From Streptomyces sp. NBC_01298 (GTDB taxonomy: Bacteria > Actinomycetota > Actinomycetes > Streptomycetales > Streptomycetaceae), in assembly GCF_035978755.1 (NCBI RefSeq), contig NZ_CP108414.1, positions 2,108,001 through 2,172,000 of the forward strand: a DNA stretch of 64,000 bases, written 5' to 3'. The notes under the pieces were generated by a model. That model saw only the letters and a list, made by a program, of their open reading frames with translations, searched no databases and had not been told where the DNA came from. A program made the translations under genes and the position numbers. How positions within the stretch are numbered: the first letter of the stretch is position 1; each line of letters begins with the position of its first letter. This document shows positions 43,773-52,350 of the stretch, in pieces.

Positions 43773-44789
43773 ATGCACACCCAGTACAGACGGTTCGGAC
43801 GGCGCCCGGCGACGGCTCTGGCCGCGCTCTCGTTGGCAGGGGCGCTCGCGCTCACCGGCTGCGCGGCGGCCGACGGCGACAAGTCCATGGCCAAGTCGGA
43901 CGCGGCCCCCAAGCAGGAGGCGGCGGTCGGGAACGGTGCGGCGCCGGCTCCGGCGGCTTCGGGCGCGCCGGCGCCGTCCGCGGACAAGAACCAACAGGCT
44001 GCCGCCGTCCGCACGCAGATCATCCGCACGGCGACGCTCGGCGTGGAGACGGCCGACGTCCAGAAGGCGACGGCCGGTGCCCGGACGGCGGCTTCGAGCG
44101 CGGGCGGGTACGTGGGCAACGAGGGCACCACGCGCGCGCCCGACGGGTCGATGACCTCGACGGTGACCCTGCGGGTGCCGGGCGAGCGCTTCGATTCGGT
44201 GCTCGCCGCGATGGAGGGCTCCGGGAAGCTGCTGGAGCGCAAGGTCGAGGCGCAGGACGTGACGCAGAAGGTCGCCGACGTCGACAGCCGGGTCAAGTCC
44301 CAGCAGGCGAGCGTGGTGCGGGTGCGCGAGATGATGGAGAAGGCCACGGGGCTCGGCGAGGTCGTCACCCTGGAGTCCGAGCTCAGCAAGCGCCAGGCCG
44401 ATCTGGAGTCGCTGCTCGCGCAGCAGACGGCGCTCAAGGACCAGACCTCGCTCGGCACGATCACCCTGACGTTCTCGGAACCGGGGAAGCAGCCCGTCAA
44501 GGAGAGGGAGAAGCCGGATCCGGGCTTCTCCGACGCCCTGGCCGGCGGCTGGAAGGTCTTCGCCGCGGCGGTCCTGTACCTGCTGATGGCGCTCGCCGCG
44601 GCCTCCCCGTTCCTGCTCAGCGGCGCGTTCCTGCTGCTCGCCTTCCGGCTGTACCGCAAGTGGCGGCCGGCGAAGGTGAAGCCCGGCGCCGCGCGACGCC
44701 TTCCCGCGCAGGGCGGGCCGGCGTGGCCGGGGCACACGGCCGCCACCGCGGCCCAGCCGGACGCGACGCCGCCGCGGGTCCAGGACTGA
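43773..44789 (+). CDS. DUF4349 lipoprotein with C-terminal membrane helices
   Basis: 338 residues. Lipobox ALALTGCA with Cys about 30, then an Ala/Pro linker, then a DUF4349 domain (about 80-240) with a long coiled coil (DVDSRVKSQQASVVRVREMM, LESELSKRQADLESLLAQQ). A hydrophobic pair around 255-300 (AVLYLLMALAAASPFLLSGA) ends the domain, followed by a basic cytoplasmic tail. The DUF's function is unknown; the layout suggests an envelope-anchored coiled-coil protein. ATG 43773 fits the signal peptide. Confidence 0.9.
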   Translation: MHTQYRRFGRRPATALAALSLAGALALTGCAAADGDKSMAKSDAAPKQEAAVGNGAAPAPAASGAPAPSADKNQQAAAVRTQIIRTATLGVETADVQKATAGARTAASSAGGYVGNEGTTRAPDGSMTSTVTLRVPGERFDSVLAAMEGSGKLLERKVEAQDVTQKVADVDSRVKSQQASVVRVREMMEKATGLGEVVTLESELSKRQADLESLLAQQTALKDQTSLGTITLTFSEPGKQPVKEREKPDPGFSDALAGGWKVFAAAVLYLLMALAAASPFLLSGAFLLLAFRLYRKWRPAKVKPGAARRLPAQGGPAWPGHTAATAAQPDATPPRVQD

Positions 44790-44853
44790 TCACCCGTACG
44801 CCCGTAGCGTGGTCCCCGCAGACTTCGGCGGTGGGGAAGGACGGTACGGGCGC

Positions 44854-46242
44854 ATGGGGAACGGCACGGAACGACTGGTGGTGGTCGGCGGTGACGCGGC
44901 GGGGATGTCCGCCGCGTCACAGGCCCGGCGGCTCAAGGGCCCGGCGGAGCTGGAGATCACCGCCTTCGAGCGCGGGCACTTCACCTCGTACTCCGCCTGC
45001 GGGATCCCGTACTGGATCGGCGGCCTGGTCGGCGGCCCGGACGAGCTGATCGCCCGGACGCCCGAGGAGCACCGCGCGCGGGACATCGACCTGCGGACCC
45101 GGACGGAGGTCGTGGAGCTGGACCTCGCGGGGCAGCGGGTGCGCGCCCGGGATCTGGAGTCGGGCGCCGAGTACTGGACGGGGTACGACAAGCTCGTCCT
45201 CGCGACCGGCGCCCGCCCGGTCCGCCCCCGGCTGCCCGGCATCGGCGCGCACGGGGTGCACGGGGTGCAGACGCTGGACGACGGGCAGCGTCTGATGGCG
45301 GACCTGGAACGGACGGCGGGCCGCCGGGCGGTGGTCGTGGGCGCCGGGTACATCGGTGTGGAGATGGCGGAGGCCCTGCTCGGGCGGGGCTTCGAGGTCA
45401 CCGTGCTGCACCGGGGCGAGCAGCCGATGTCCACGCTGGACCCGGACATGGGCGGCCTCGTCCACAGCGCGATGAACGCCATGGGCATCCGTACGGTCGC
45501 CCGCGCGGAGGTGACGGAGATCCGCACCGACGGGGAGGGCCGGGCCCGTGCGGTGGTCACGGCGGCCGGGGAGGAGTACCCGGCGGACGTGGTCGTCCTC
45601 GGCATCGGCGTCGAGCCGCGCACGGCGCTGGCCCGCGCGGCGGGGCTGCCGCTGGGCGAGTCGGGCGGGCTGCTGACCGACCTCTCGATGCGGGTCCGCG
45701 GCCACGAGAACATCTGGTCGGGCGGCGACTGCGTGGAGGTCCTGGACCTGGTGGCGGGCCGGATGCGGCACATCGCGCTGGGCACGCACGCGAATAAGCA
45801 CGGCCAGGTCATCGGCTCGGGCGTGGGCGGCGGCTACGCGACCTTCCCGGGCGTGGTCGGCACGGCCGTGAGCAAGGTGTGCGACCTGGAGATCGCCCGT
45901 ACGGGGCTGCGCGAGCGGGACGCCCTGGCCGTCGGGCTCCGCTTCGTCACGGCGACGATCAGTTCGACGAACACGGCGGGCTACTACCCGGACGCGGCGG
46001 AGATGACGGTGAAGATGCTGGCGGAACGCCGCACGGGCCGTCTCCTGGGCGTCCAGATCGTCGGCGGCCCGGGCTCCGCGAAGCGGGTGGACATCGCCGC
46101 GGTGGCCCTGACGGCCGGCATGACGGTGGACCAGGTGGTCTCCCTGGACCTGGGCTACGCCCCGCCGTTCTCCCCGGTCTGGGACCCGGTCCTGGTCGCC
46201 GCCCGCAAGGCGGTCTCCGCGGTGCGGGCGGCGGGGGTTTAG
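44854..46242 (+). CDS. CoA-disulfide-reductase-like FAD/NAD(P) oxidoreductase
   Basis: 462 residues with two Rossmann folds (LVVVGGDAAGMSAASQA for FAD; AVVVGAGYIGVEMAEALL for NAD(P)H) and a C-terminal dimerisation domain. The single redox Cys is in SYSACGIPYWIGG, as in CoA-disulfide reductase, NADH peroxidase and Npx/Nox enzymes. The last block, GYAPPFSPVWDPV, is typical of CoADR-like proteins. It probably reduces a low-molecular-weight disulfide, persulfide or peroxide. ATG 44854 starts MGNGTERLVVV. Its stop overlaps the convergent NADAR stop by four bases. Confidence 0.9.
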   Translation: MGNGTERLVVVGGDAAGMSAASQARRLKGPAELEITAFERGHFTSYSACGIPYWIGGLVGGPDELIARTPEEHRARDIDLRTRTEVVELDLAGQRVRARDLESGAEYWTGYDKLVLATGARPVRPRLPGIGAHGVHGVQTLDDGQRLMADLERTAGRRAVVVGAGYIGVEMAEALLGRGFEVTVLHRGEQPMSTLDPDMGGLVHSAMNAMGIRTVARAEVTEIRTDGEGRARAVVTAAGEEYPADVVVLGIGVEPRTALARAAGLPLGESGGLLTDLSMRVRGHENIWSGGDCVEVLDLVAGRMRHIALGTHANKHGQVIGSGVGGGYATFPGVVGTAVSKVCDLEIARTGLRERDALAVGLRFVTATISSTNTAGYYPDAAEMTVKMLAERRTGRLLGVQIVGGPGSAKRVDIAAVALTAGMTVDQVVSLDLGYAPPFSPVWDPVLVAARKAVSAVRAAGV

Positions 46243-47384
46243 CCGGTCTTGCCCACGTCCGCGCCCGCGGCGAGGAGTTCGGAACGGATCAGCTCCAGCA
46301 GGCGGCCGATCCAGTTCCGGCCGCCGCGGGGGCCACCGTGGTGCCAGAAGGCGGAGTCGGGGGTGCCCGCGTAGAGGATCGCGCCTTCCCCGGTGGCGAC
46401 CAGCACCTCCGCGAGCCCCGGGTGCTGGCCGAACTTCGCCCGTAGCAGGGCGGCCATGACGGCGGGCCTGCGGGCAGACCAGTTCGCTCTCCCCACGGCC
46501 GCTGCGCCCAGCTCCCGCGCCTCGCGGGCGGTCGGAGCCGAGCGGATCCTGTCGTGGTCGGCCCGGTCGGCGGCGTAGAGGGCCCAGTAGCCGTGCACCA
46601 CGGTGGGGTAGGTCTCCCCCTGGTAGGTGAAGGGGGCGTCGTACTCGTTGCGCAGCGCGAAGTTTCCGAGCTCGGCCGGCCATCCCCGGGGGTACACGGT
46701 CTCGCTGAGGACGACCGGCGGCTGCGGGTCACCGGCGGGCTCGTCCGCGGACCAGACCGCCCGCTGCCGCTCCTCCCGCTCGACGCCCTCGTCCCCGTCG
46801 GCGAAGTAGTCCAGGGCGCCCCGGTGCATCTCCGGCGTCGCCGCCGGCCCGTCCCCGTCCACCGGCTCGCCCAGATCGGTCACCAGGATCCGCAGCGGCC
46901 GGTCCTGCTGGTCCATGTCCCCCAGCACGAAGACCCGGCGGTGGGCGGGGACCGCGAGGTACGCGGCCCGGAGCAGGGACCGGTTGGACTCCGTGGTGTC
47001 CCGCCGGTAGTCGCGGACGGCCTCCCAGAGCAGCTCGGCGGCCGTGGGCCGGCCCGCCAGCCGGGAGATCTCGTCGGCCACTTCCACGAGGAAGCTCTCG
47101 TCGGTCAGCGGCTCGGGGTAGCGGGCGAGCCACTTCGAAGGCTCGACGGTCCGCTCGCGGCCGTCCGGCCGCGCGAGCGCGACCTTCCCCGAAGTCAGCA
47201 GCCCGGCCAGCCCGGCAAGATCGGTCGCCCCGTAGGATCCGCGGCTGATCCTGCCGTCCGCGTAGACGAACAGGTCCTCGGGGTAGTACTCGTCCTGCCA
47301 CTCGTCGCGCCACCACACGAGGCGCCAGGCCCCGCCGATGGTTTCTCCGTCGGATATGCGAAACGTCGGCCCGTGCCATGTCAT
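46239..47384 (-). CDS. NADAR-domain protein with N-terminal extension
   Basis: 381 residues. The C-terminal 150 residues carry the NADAR (YbiA/DUF1768) pattern: GYWALYAADRADHDRIRSA, WSARRPAVMAALLRAKFGQHPGLAEVLVATGE and GGRNWIGRLLELIRSEL. NADAR proteins act on NAD- or ADP-ribose-linked compounds, and some remove ADP-ribose from guanine in DNA or process riboflavin intermediates. The first 230 residues are a separate module (WRLVWWRDEWQDEYYPEDLF) that I do not recognise. ATG 47384 or GTG 47393 starts the gene. Its stop overlaps that of the flavoprotein gene. Confidence 0.78.
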   Translation of the reverse strand: MTWHGPTFRISDGETIGGAWRLVWWRDEWQDEYYPEDLFVYADGRISRGSYGATDLAGLAGLLTSGKVALARPDGRERTVEPSKWLARYPEPLTDESFLVEVADEISRLAGRPTAAELLWEAVRDYRRDTTESNRSLLRAAYLAVPAHRRVFVLGDMDQQDRPLRILVTDLGEPVDGDGPAATPEMHRGALDYFADGDEGVEREERQRAVWSADEPAGDPQPPVVLSETVYPRGWPAELGNFALRNEYDAPFTYQGETYPTVVHGYWALYAADRADHDRIRSAPTAREARELGAAAVGRANWSARRPAVMAALLRAKFGQHPGLAEVLVATGEGAILYAGTPDSAFWHHGGPRGGRNWIGRLLELIRSELLAAGADVGKTG

Positions 47385-47420
47385 GCAGGGCACGGTACCG
47401 ACGTCGGCGCAGTCTCGGTC

Positions 47421-48485
47421 TTAGACCGCCGTCTGCGTGTGGACGTAGTCCACCAGGCGGGTCAGGGCGTCCGGGTTCGTCGTCGGGAGGACGCCGTGGC
47501 CCAGGTTGAAGATGTGGCCCTCCAGGCCCGCCGCCGCGTCCAGGACCTCGCGGGCCTTGGTCTCGATCGCCTCGGGGGTGGAGAAGAGGACCGCCGGGTC
47601 CAGGTTGCCCTGGAGTGCCTTGCCGGGGCCGACGCGGTGGACGGCGTCGCTCAGGGAGACGCGGTAGTCGACGCCCATGACGTCAGCGCCGGCCTCGCCC
47701 ATGAGGCCGAGCAGCTCGCCCGTGCCCACGCCGAAGTGGATGCGCGGGACCCCGTACGAGGCCACGGACTGAAGTACCTTCGCGGAGGCGGGCATCACGG
47801 AGCGGCGGTAGTCCGCCGGGGCGAGGGCGCCGACCCAGGAGTCGAAGAGCTGGACCGCGGAGGCGCCGGCCTCGATCTGGACCTTCAGGAAGGCGGAGGT
47901 GATCTCGGCGAGGCGGTCGAGCAGGTCGGCCCAGAGCTCGGGGTCCCCGTACATGAGGGCCTTGGTGTGCTCGTGGTTCTTCGAGGGGCCGCCCTCGACG
48001 AGGTAGCTCGCGAGGGTGAAAGGCGCGCCGGCGAAGCCGATCAACGGCGTGGAGCCCAGTTCACCCGTGAGCATGCCGATCGCCTCGGTGACGTACGAGA
48101 CGTCCTCCGGGGTGAGGTCGCGCAGCTGTGCGAGGTCCTCGCGGCGGCGGATCGGCTGGGCTACGACCGGGCCGACGCCCGGCTTGATGTCCAGGTCGAT
48201 GCCGATGGCCTTCAGCGGGACCACGATGTCGGAGAAGAAGATGGCCGCGTCCACGTTGTGGCGGCGGACGGGCTGCATCGTGATCTCGGTGACCAGGTCG
48301 GGCCGCATGCAGGATTCCAGCATCTGCGTGCCCTCGCGCACCTTGCGGTACTCGGGGAGCGAGCGCCCCGCCTGCCGCATGAACCACACGGGGGTGTGCG
48401 GCACCGGCTCGCGCCGGCACGCCTTCAGGAAGGCGGAATCGTACGTCTGGCTCGGCGTGCCCGTGGGGCGGGTGTTGGCGCTCAC
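47421..48485 (-). CDS. hemE: Uroporphyrinogen decarboxylase HemE
   Basis: Decarboxylates the four acetate side chains of uroporphyrinogen III to give coproporphyrinogen III, the substrate of CgoX. 354 residues. Both signatures are present: PVWFMRQAGRSLPEYR near the N-terminus and GFAGAPFTLASYLVEGG in the middle; the catalytic Asp lies in FFSDIVVPL. ATG or alternative start at 48485 gives MSANTRPTG. Divergent from the DUF3000 gene over 91 bases, an arrangement that persists next to whiI in Streptomyces. Confidence 0.97.
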   Translation of the reverse strand: MSANTRPTGTPSQTYDSAFLKACRREPVPHTPVWFMRQAGRSLPEYRKVREGTQMLESCMRPDLVTEITMQPVRRHNVDAAIFFSDIVVPLKAIGIDLDIKPGVGPVVAQPIRRREDLAQLRDLTPEDVSYVTEAIGMLTGELGSTPLIGFAGAPFTLASYLVEGGPSKNHEHTKALMYGDPELWADLLDRLAEITSAFLKVQIEAGASAVQLFDSWVGALAPADYRRSVMPASAKVLQSVASYGVPRIHFGVGTGELLGLMGEAGADVMGVDYRVSLSDAVHRVGPGKALQGNLDPAVLFSTPEAIETKAREVLDAAAGLEGHIFNLGHGVLPTTNPDALTRLVDYVHTQTAV

Positions 48486-48576
48486 GACTCAAATCTTCGC
48501 ACGTATGAAGAAGTGCCCGGCCCGGCACGGGTGTGGCTGCGCCGTACGGGGGCTCGTTCCGCCTAGTCTTCCCCGC

Positions 48577-49239
48577 ATGGCTGCGGCTCAGGGACGATTT
48601 TCAGATGGCGCTGACGGTACGGACAGCGCGAAGGACAGCTCCGTCCCACTCCCGTTCCGGCGGGCGGTCGACGGCTTGAAGAAGGCGAGGCTGCGGCAGG
48701 GGATCGAGATCGACCCCACCAAACCGCCACAGAGACTGGCGCCCCACGCGTACGCGCTGGAGGCCGCCGTCGTGGACGGCGACGAGGACCTGGCCGACGG
48801 CCGGCTCATCCTCCTGCACGACCCGGCCGGGCACGACGCCTGGCAGGGCACCTTCCGGCTGGTGACGCTCGTACGGGCCGAACTGGAGCCGGAGATGGCC
48901 GTGGACCCGCTCCTCCCGGAGGTGTGCTGGTCCTGGCTGACGGGGGCGCTGGACGCGCGCGGGCTCACGTACGGGGAGGCGAGCGGGACCGTGACCATGG
49001 CCGCCTCGCACTACTTCGGCGGGCTCGGAGAGCGGCGGCCGGCGACCCAGATCGAGATCAGGGCCTCGTGGACGCCGCGCGAGGGGGTGGGCGGCGTGCC
49101 CGACACCGCCGCACACCTGTCGGCCTGGTGCGAACTGCTGTGCCAGATCGCGGGGCTGCCGCCGGTCGGCCCGACCGAGACGGTGACCGGCGTGGTCTCG
49201 CTGCCCCAGCGGCGCGGCCCGCATCACCCTCAGGGGTAG
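48577..49239 (+). CDS. DUF3000-family protein
   Basis: 220 residues, conserved in actinobacteria. Typical DUF3000 blocks are PFRRAVDGLKKARLRQGIEI, PQRLAPHAYALEA, GRLILLHDPAGHDAWQGTF, CWSWLTGALDARG and ASHYFGGL. Soluble, no signal. No biochemical role is known; its constant position between hemE and whiI suggests only shared ancestry of the locus. ATG 48577 begins MAAAQGRFSDG. Confidence 0.92.
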   Translation: MAAAQGRFSDGADGTDSAKDSSVPLPFRRAVDGLKKARLRQGIEIDPTKPPQRLAPHAYALEAAVVDGDEDLADGRLILLHDPAGHDAWQGTFRLVTLVRAELEPEMAVDPLLPEVCWSWLTGALDARGLTYGEASGTVTMAASHYFGGLGERRPATQIEIRASWTPREGVGGVPDTAAHLSAWCELLCQIAGLPPVGPTETVTGVVSLPQRRGPHHPQG

Positions 49240-49550
49240 TTCCGGGGCGGTTCCGGGGCGGTTCCTCGAGGCCGGGACCTTGCCGGACCTCCGCCGGACG
49301 CCCGCCGGACCCGCGCCGGCCCGCACCCCGATGCCGGGCCGGATGTCGTTACGGGGCGTCCGTTGCGGGCTTCTGATCACCCTATGATCGATCGTGCGTC
49401 CGAATTGCCCGAATTGTTACTCACCAAATCGTGATCATTCCCTAAAGCCGGGCGGGTGACGTGCCGAAGGAGTCATAGACCATCCGCACGGTTCGCACCG
49501 GCTTCCTTCCCCTAGCCGGCCGTCCCGCCACTCCCCCCCAGGAGGCCTAG
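49240..49550. other. Intergenic region upstream of whiI
   Basis: 311 bases without a gene. The first part holds two copies of GTTCCGGGGCG and a GCCGGAC-rich stretch that may end the DUF3000 transcript. From 49375 it turns AT-richer (TGATCACCCTATGATCGATCG, then AATTGTTACTCACCAAATCG with a following TGATCATTCC), which is where the whiI promoter is expected. A GGAGG ribosome-binding site sits at 49541-49545. I could not pick a single -10/-35 pair. Confidence 0.5.
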
Positions 49551-50213
49551 GTGTCCGTTCTTCTCGAGCAGCCCGCAAGCCTGGTCGCCTACCGCCCGAA
49601 CAAGCCGACGGCCATGGTCGTCGTGGCCGACCCGCGCGTGCGTTCCACCGTGACCCGCCATTTGTGGGCCCTCGGAGTACGCGACGTGATCGAGGCTTCG
49701 TCCATCGCGGAGGCCCGTCCACGCATCGGCAGCCCGCGCGACATCTGCGTGGCCGACGTACACCTGCCCGACGGCTCCGGTCTCACCCTGCTCTCCGAGA
49801 CCCGGGCCGCCGGTTGGCCGAACGGCCTGGCCCTGTCCGCCGCCGACGACATCGGCGCCGTGCGCAACGCCCTCGCGGGCGGAGTGAAGGGCTACGTCGT
49901 CACCGGCACCCGGACCAACATCGGGCTCCCGTCCCGGCCCGGCGCCGCCCCCATCGGCGCCGCCGCCGCCCGCATGCACCGCCGCCCCCCGGGTGCCCCG
50001 AGCCACCCGGGCGGCTACCGAGAGCTCTCCGGCCGCGAGGTCGAGGTCCTGCGCCTCGTCGCGGAGGGCCAGTCCAACAAGGCCATCGGCGTTTCGATGG
50101 GCCTTTCCGCCCTGACCGTCAAGTCCCACCTCGCACGGATCGCCCGCAAGCTGGGCACCGGCGACCGGGCCGGGATGGTCGCCGTCGCCCTGCGGACCGG
50201 GATCATCCACTGA
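49551..50213 (+). CDS. whiI: Atypical response regulator WhiI
   Basis: 220 residues: a receiver domain (about 20-125) and a LuxR/NarL-type helix-turn-helix (about 155-215, LSGREVEVLRLVAEGQSNK, TVKSHLARIARKLG). The phosphoacceptor Asp position is kept (VADVHLPDGSG), but the acidic pocket reads VVVADPRVRS, with only one acid instead of two or three, as reported for WhiI. In Streptomyces, WhiI heterodimerises with BldM to activate late sporulation genes. No histidine kinase is nearby. GTG 49551 follows GGAGG. Identity is supported by sequence and by the hemE-DUF3000 neighbours. Confidence 0.9.
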   Translation: MSVLLEQPASLVAYRPNKPTAMVVVADPRVRSTVTRHLWALGVRDVIEASSIAEARPRIGSPRDICVADVHLPDGSGLTLLSETRAAGWPNGLALSAADDIGAVRNALAGGVKGYVVTGTRTNIGLPSRPGAAPIGAAAARMHRRPPGAPSHPGGYRELSGREVEVLRLVAEGQSNKAIGVSMGLSALTVKSHLARIARKLGTGDRAGMVAVALRTGIIH

Positions 50214-50346
50214 CCCGGCCGATATCCCCCGAAAGACCCCGGGAGAACTCCCGGAGAACCCGGGGAAACGTCCGTCCTCCCCCCTCGCGCCCGTCGCCGG
50301 AACGTTCCGGCGACGGGCGCGTCGTATCCACGGATACCCTTGACCG

Positions 50347-51660
50347 GTGACCGACGCCCAAGAAACCGCAGCAGGCCTGCGCACCACCACCGGGGGCGGC
50401 CCCCCGGACGACGAGGTTTCGTCCGACGGGCTGCCGATTCCCTTGCTAGAACCCCGTGAGGGCATCCCCCCGGTGGTCGCCGACGCCGCCGCGCTCGCCG
50501 AGGTGGTCGCGGCCTTCGCCGCGGGCACCGGCCCCGTCGCCGTGGACGCCGAGCGCGCCTCCGGCTACCGCTACGGCCAGCGCGCCTACCTCGTACAGCT
50601 GCGCCGCGAAGGCGCGGGTTCCGCACTGATCGACCCGGTGGGCTGTCCCGACCTCTCCTCTCTCGGCGAGGCCCTGGCCGGTACCGAGTGGATCCTGCAC
50701 GCAGCCACCCAGGACCTGCCCTGCCTGCGCGAAATAGGCATGGCACCCACCTCCCTCTTCGACACCGAGCTGGCCGGCCGCCTCGCCGGCTTCCCGCGGG
50801 TCGGACTCGGCGCGATGGTCGAAGGGGTCCTCGGCTACTCGCTGGAGAAGGGCCACTCCGCCGTCGACTGGTCGACGCGTCCGCTCCCCGAGCCGTGGCT
50901 GCGCTACGCCGCGCTCGACGTGGAGCTGCTCGTGGACCTGAGGGACGCGCTGGAGAAGGAGCTGGACCGGCAGGGCAAGCTGGAATGGGCCCACCAGGAG
51001 TTCGACGCCATCTGCGCCGCACCGCCCGCGCCGCCGCGCAAGGACCCGTGGCGCCGCACCTCGGGCATGCACAAGGTGCGCCGGCGCCGGCAGATGGCCG
51101 TCGTCCGGGAGCTGTGGGAGTCCCGGGACCGGATCGCGCAGCGACGTGACGTGTCACCGGGCAAGGTGCTGGGTGACGCCGCGATCGTCGAGGCCGCGCT
51201 CTCCATGCCGCTGAACGTGCAGGCCCTCTCCGCCCTGCCCGGCTACGGGCAGCGCATGGGCCGGCGCCAGCTGGACCAGTGGATGGCGGCCGTGGACCGG
51301 GCGAAGGCCCTGCCCGAGGCCGAACTGCCGCAGCCGGGGGCCACCCCGGCGGGTCCGCCGCCGCCGCGTTCCTGGGCGGACAAGGACCCGGAGGCCGCGG
51401 CGCGGCTGGCGGCGGCCCGGACGGCCGTGTCGGCGCTGGCGGAGGGGCTGAACCTGCCGCAGGAGAACCTGATCACCCCCGACACGGTCCGCCGGCTGTG
51501 CTGGGAGCCGCCGCTGCGGCTGGAGGCCGACGCGGTGGCCGAGGCCCTGGCGGGCTACGGAGCCCGCCCGTGGCAGATCGAGCAGGTGACGGACGCCCTG
51601 GTCACGGCCCTGGCCGCGACCGCGCCCGTGGCGGCGCCCGAGCCCGAGCCCGAAGACTGA
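50347..51660 (+). CDS. Ribonuclease D-like 3'-5' exonuclease with HRDC domain
   Basis: 437 residues. DEDDy-type exonuclease motifs: VAVDAERASGYRYGQ (ExoI, D-x-E), HAATQDLPCL (ExoII Asp) and RYAALDVELLVDL (ExoIII Tyr...Asp). An HRDC domain follows at about 230-310 (MHKVRRRRQMAVVRELWESRD). RNase D trims 3' ends of tRNA and other stable RNAs. The C-terminal 80 residues are Pro/Ala-rich plus a helical module. GTG 50347 is the start. A perfect 18-bp hairpin follows the gene. Confidence 0.91.
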   Translation: MTDAQETAAGLRTTTGGGPPDDEVSSDGLPIPLLEPREGIPPVVADAAALAEVVAAFAAGTGPVAVDAERASGYRYGQRAYLVQLRREGAGSALIDPVGCPDLSSLGEALAGTEWILHAATQDLPCLREIGMAPTSLFDTELAGRLAGFPRVGLGAMVEGVLGYSLEKGHSAVDWSTRPLPEPWLRYAALDVELLVDLRDALEKELDRQGKLEWAHQEFDAICAAPPAPPRKDPWRRTSGMHKVRRRRQMAVVRELWESRDRIAQRRDVSPGKVLGDAAIVEAALSMPLNVQALSALPGYGQRMGRRQLDQWMAAVDRAKALPEAELPQPGATPAGPPPPRSWADKDPEAAARLAAARTAVSALAEGLNLPQENLITPDTVRRLCWEPPLRLEADAVAEALAGYGARPWQIEQVTDALVTALAATAPVAAPEPEPED

Positions 51661-51682
51661 CGCACCCGCGCCCGCGGTGCGT

Positions 51683-51720
51683 GGCGGAGCCCCCCGGTCC
51701 TGGGACCGGGGGGCTCCGCC
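51683..51720 (+). terminator. Perfect 18-bp hairpin after the RNase D gene
   Basis: GGCGGAGCCCCCCGGTCC at 51683-51700 pairs perfectly with 51703-51720, leaving two bases in the loop. It starts 22 bases after the stop codon. No T-run. Confidence 0.82.
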
Positions 51721-52219
51721 GTGTCCCGGTTCCGCTACAGCCGGACCCGGCTGGAGCGACACCGTGTTCGTCCGGCTGCGGCGGCTGCTGGGCCTGCGGG
51801 TGGAACTGCTCGTCCTGATGGTGGCGGAGGTGGTGGCGCTGCGGTACTACCGGGCCGTGCGCGACGGGGCCGCCGATCCGCTGGCCCGCGAGGTCGCGGG
51901 CCGCATCCTGGCCGACGAGGAACGCCACGTCCCCTTCCACTGCCTGCGACTGCGCGAGGCGCTGGCACCCCTGCCCGCCCCCGCCCGCCGGGCCGCCCTG
52001 CTCGGATGGCGGACCCTGCTCGCCGCCGCGGCCGCGGTGGTCGCGGTCGACCACGGCCCGGCGCTGCGCACCCCCGGCGTCCGGCGGCGCGCCTTCGTCG
52101 CGGACACCGTCCGCTCCTCGGCGCCCATGGCCGCCGCCATCGCGGCCGCCACCACCGCGGCGTCCGCCGCCGCCGCGCGCCCCTTCGCACCGCCCGTGCG
52201 GCGGGGCGGCGGAGTGTGA
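51721..52219 (+). pseudogene. Ferritin-like protein, truncated and frameshifted
   Basis: The frame from GTG 51764 encodes 151 residues. Its middle (VELLVLMVAEVVALRYYRA then ILADEERHVPFHCLRL) carries ferritin-like helices with an E-x-x-H metal pair. The family's first helices, with the other metal ligands, are missing. Directly upstream another frame from 51721 reads SRFRYSRTRLERHRV, which looks like the preceding segment displaced by a frameshift. So this is probably the decayed C-terminal half of a di-iron or ferritin-like protein. The last 40 residues are Ala-rich and uninformative. Confidence 0.6.
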
Positions 52220-52280
52220 CCTTCGCCGCTCCTCCCAGGGGGGCTGTGCATGCCGGTTACCGGCAAGTAGCATGATGAGG

Positions 52281-52294
52281 TGAGCGGGCGCTCA
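52281..52294. promoter_or_regulatory. TetR-style palindrome in the fadAB promoter
   Basis: TGAGCGGGCGCTCA has six-base perfect arms. It lies 57 bases before the fadA start and just after a -10-like TAGCAT (52268-52273). A second, overlapping hairpin GGGCGCTC/GAGCGCCC extends to 52310. Likely a repressor site that responds to acyl-CoA or fatty acid; the regulator is not in the window. Confidence 0.5.
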
Positions 52295-52350
52295 GCGATT
52301 GGGAGCGCCCCCGCGCAGCAGTGCACACCCGCACCTGGAGGAGAGCCAAC

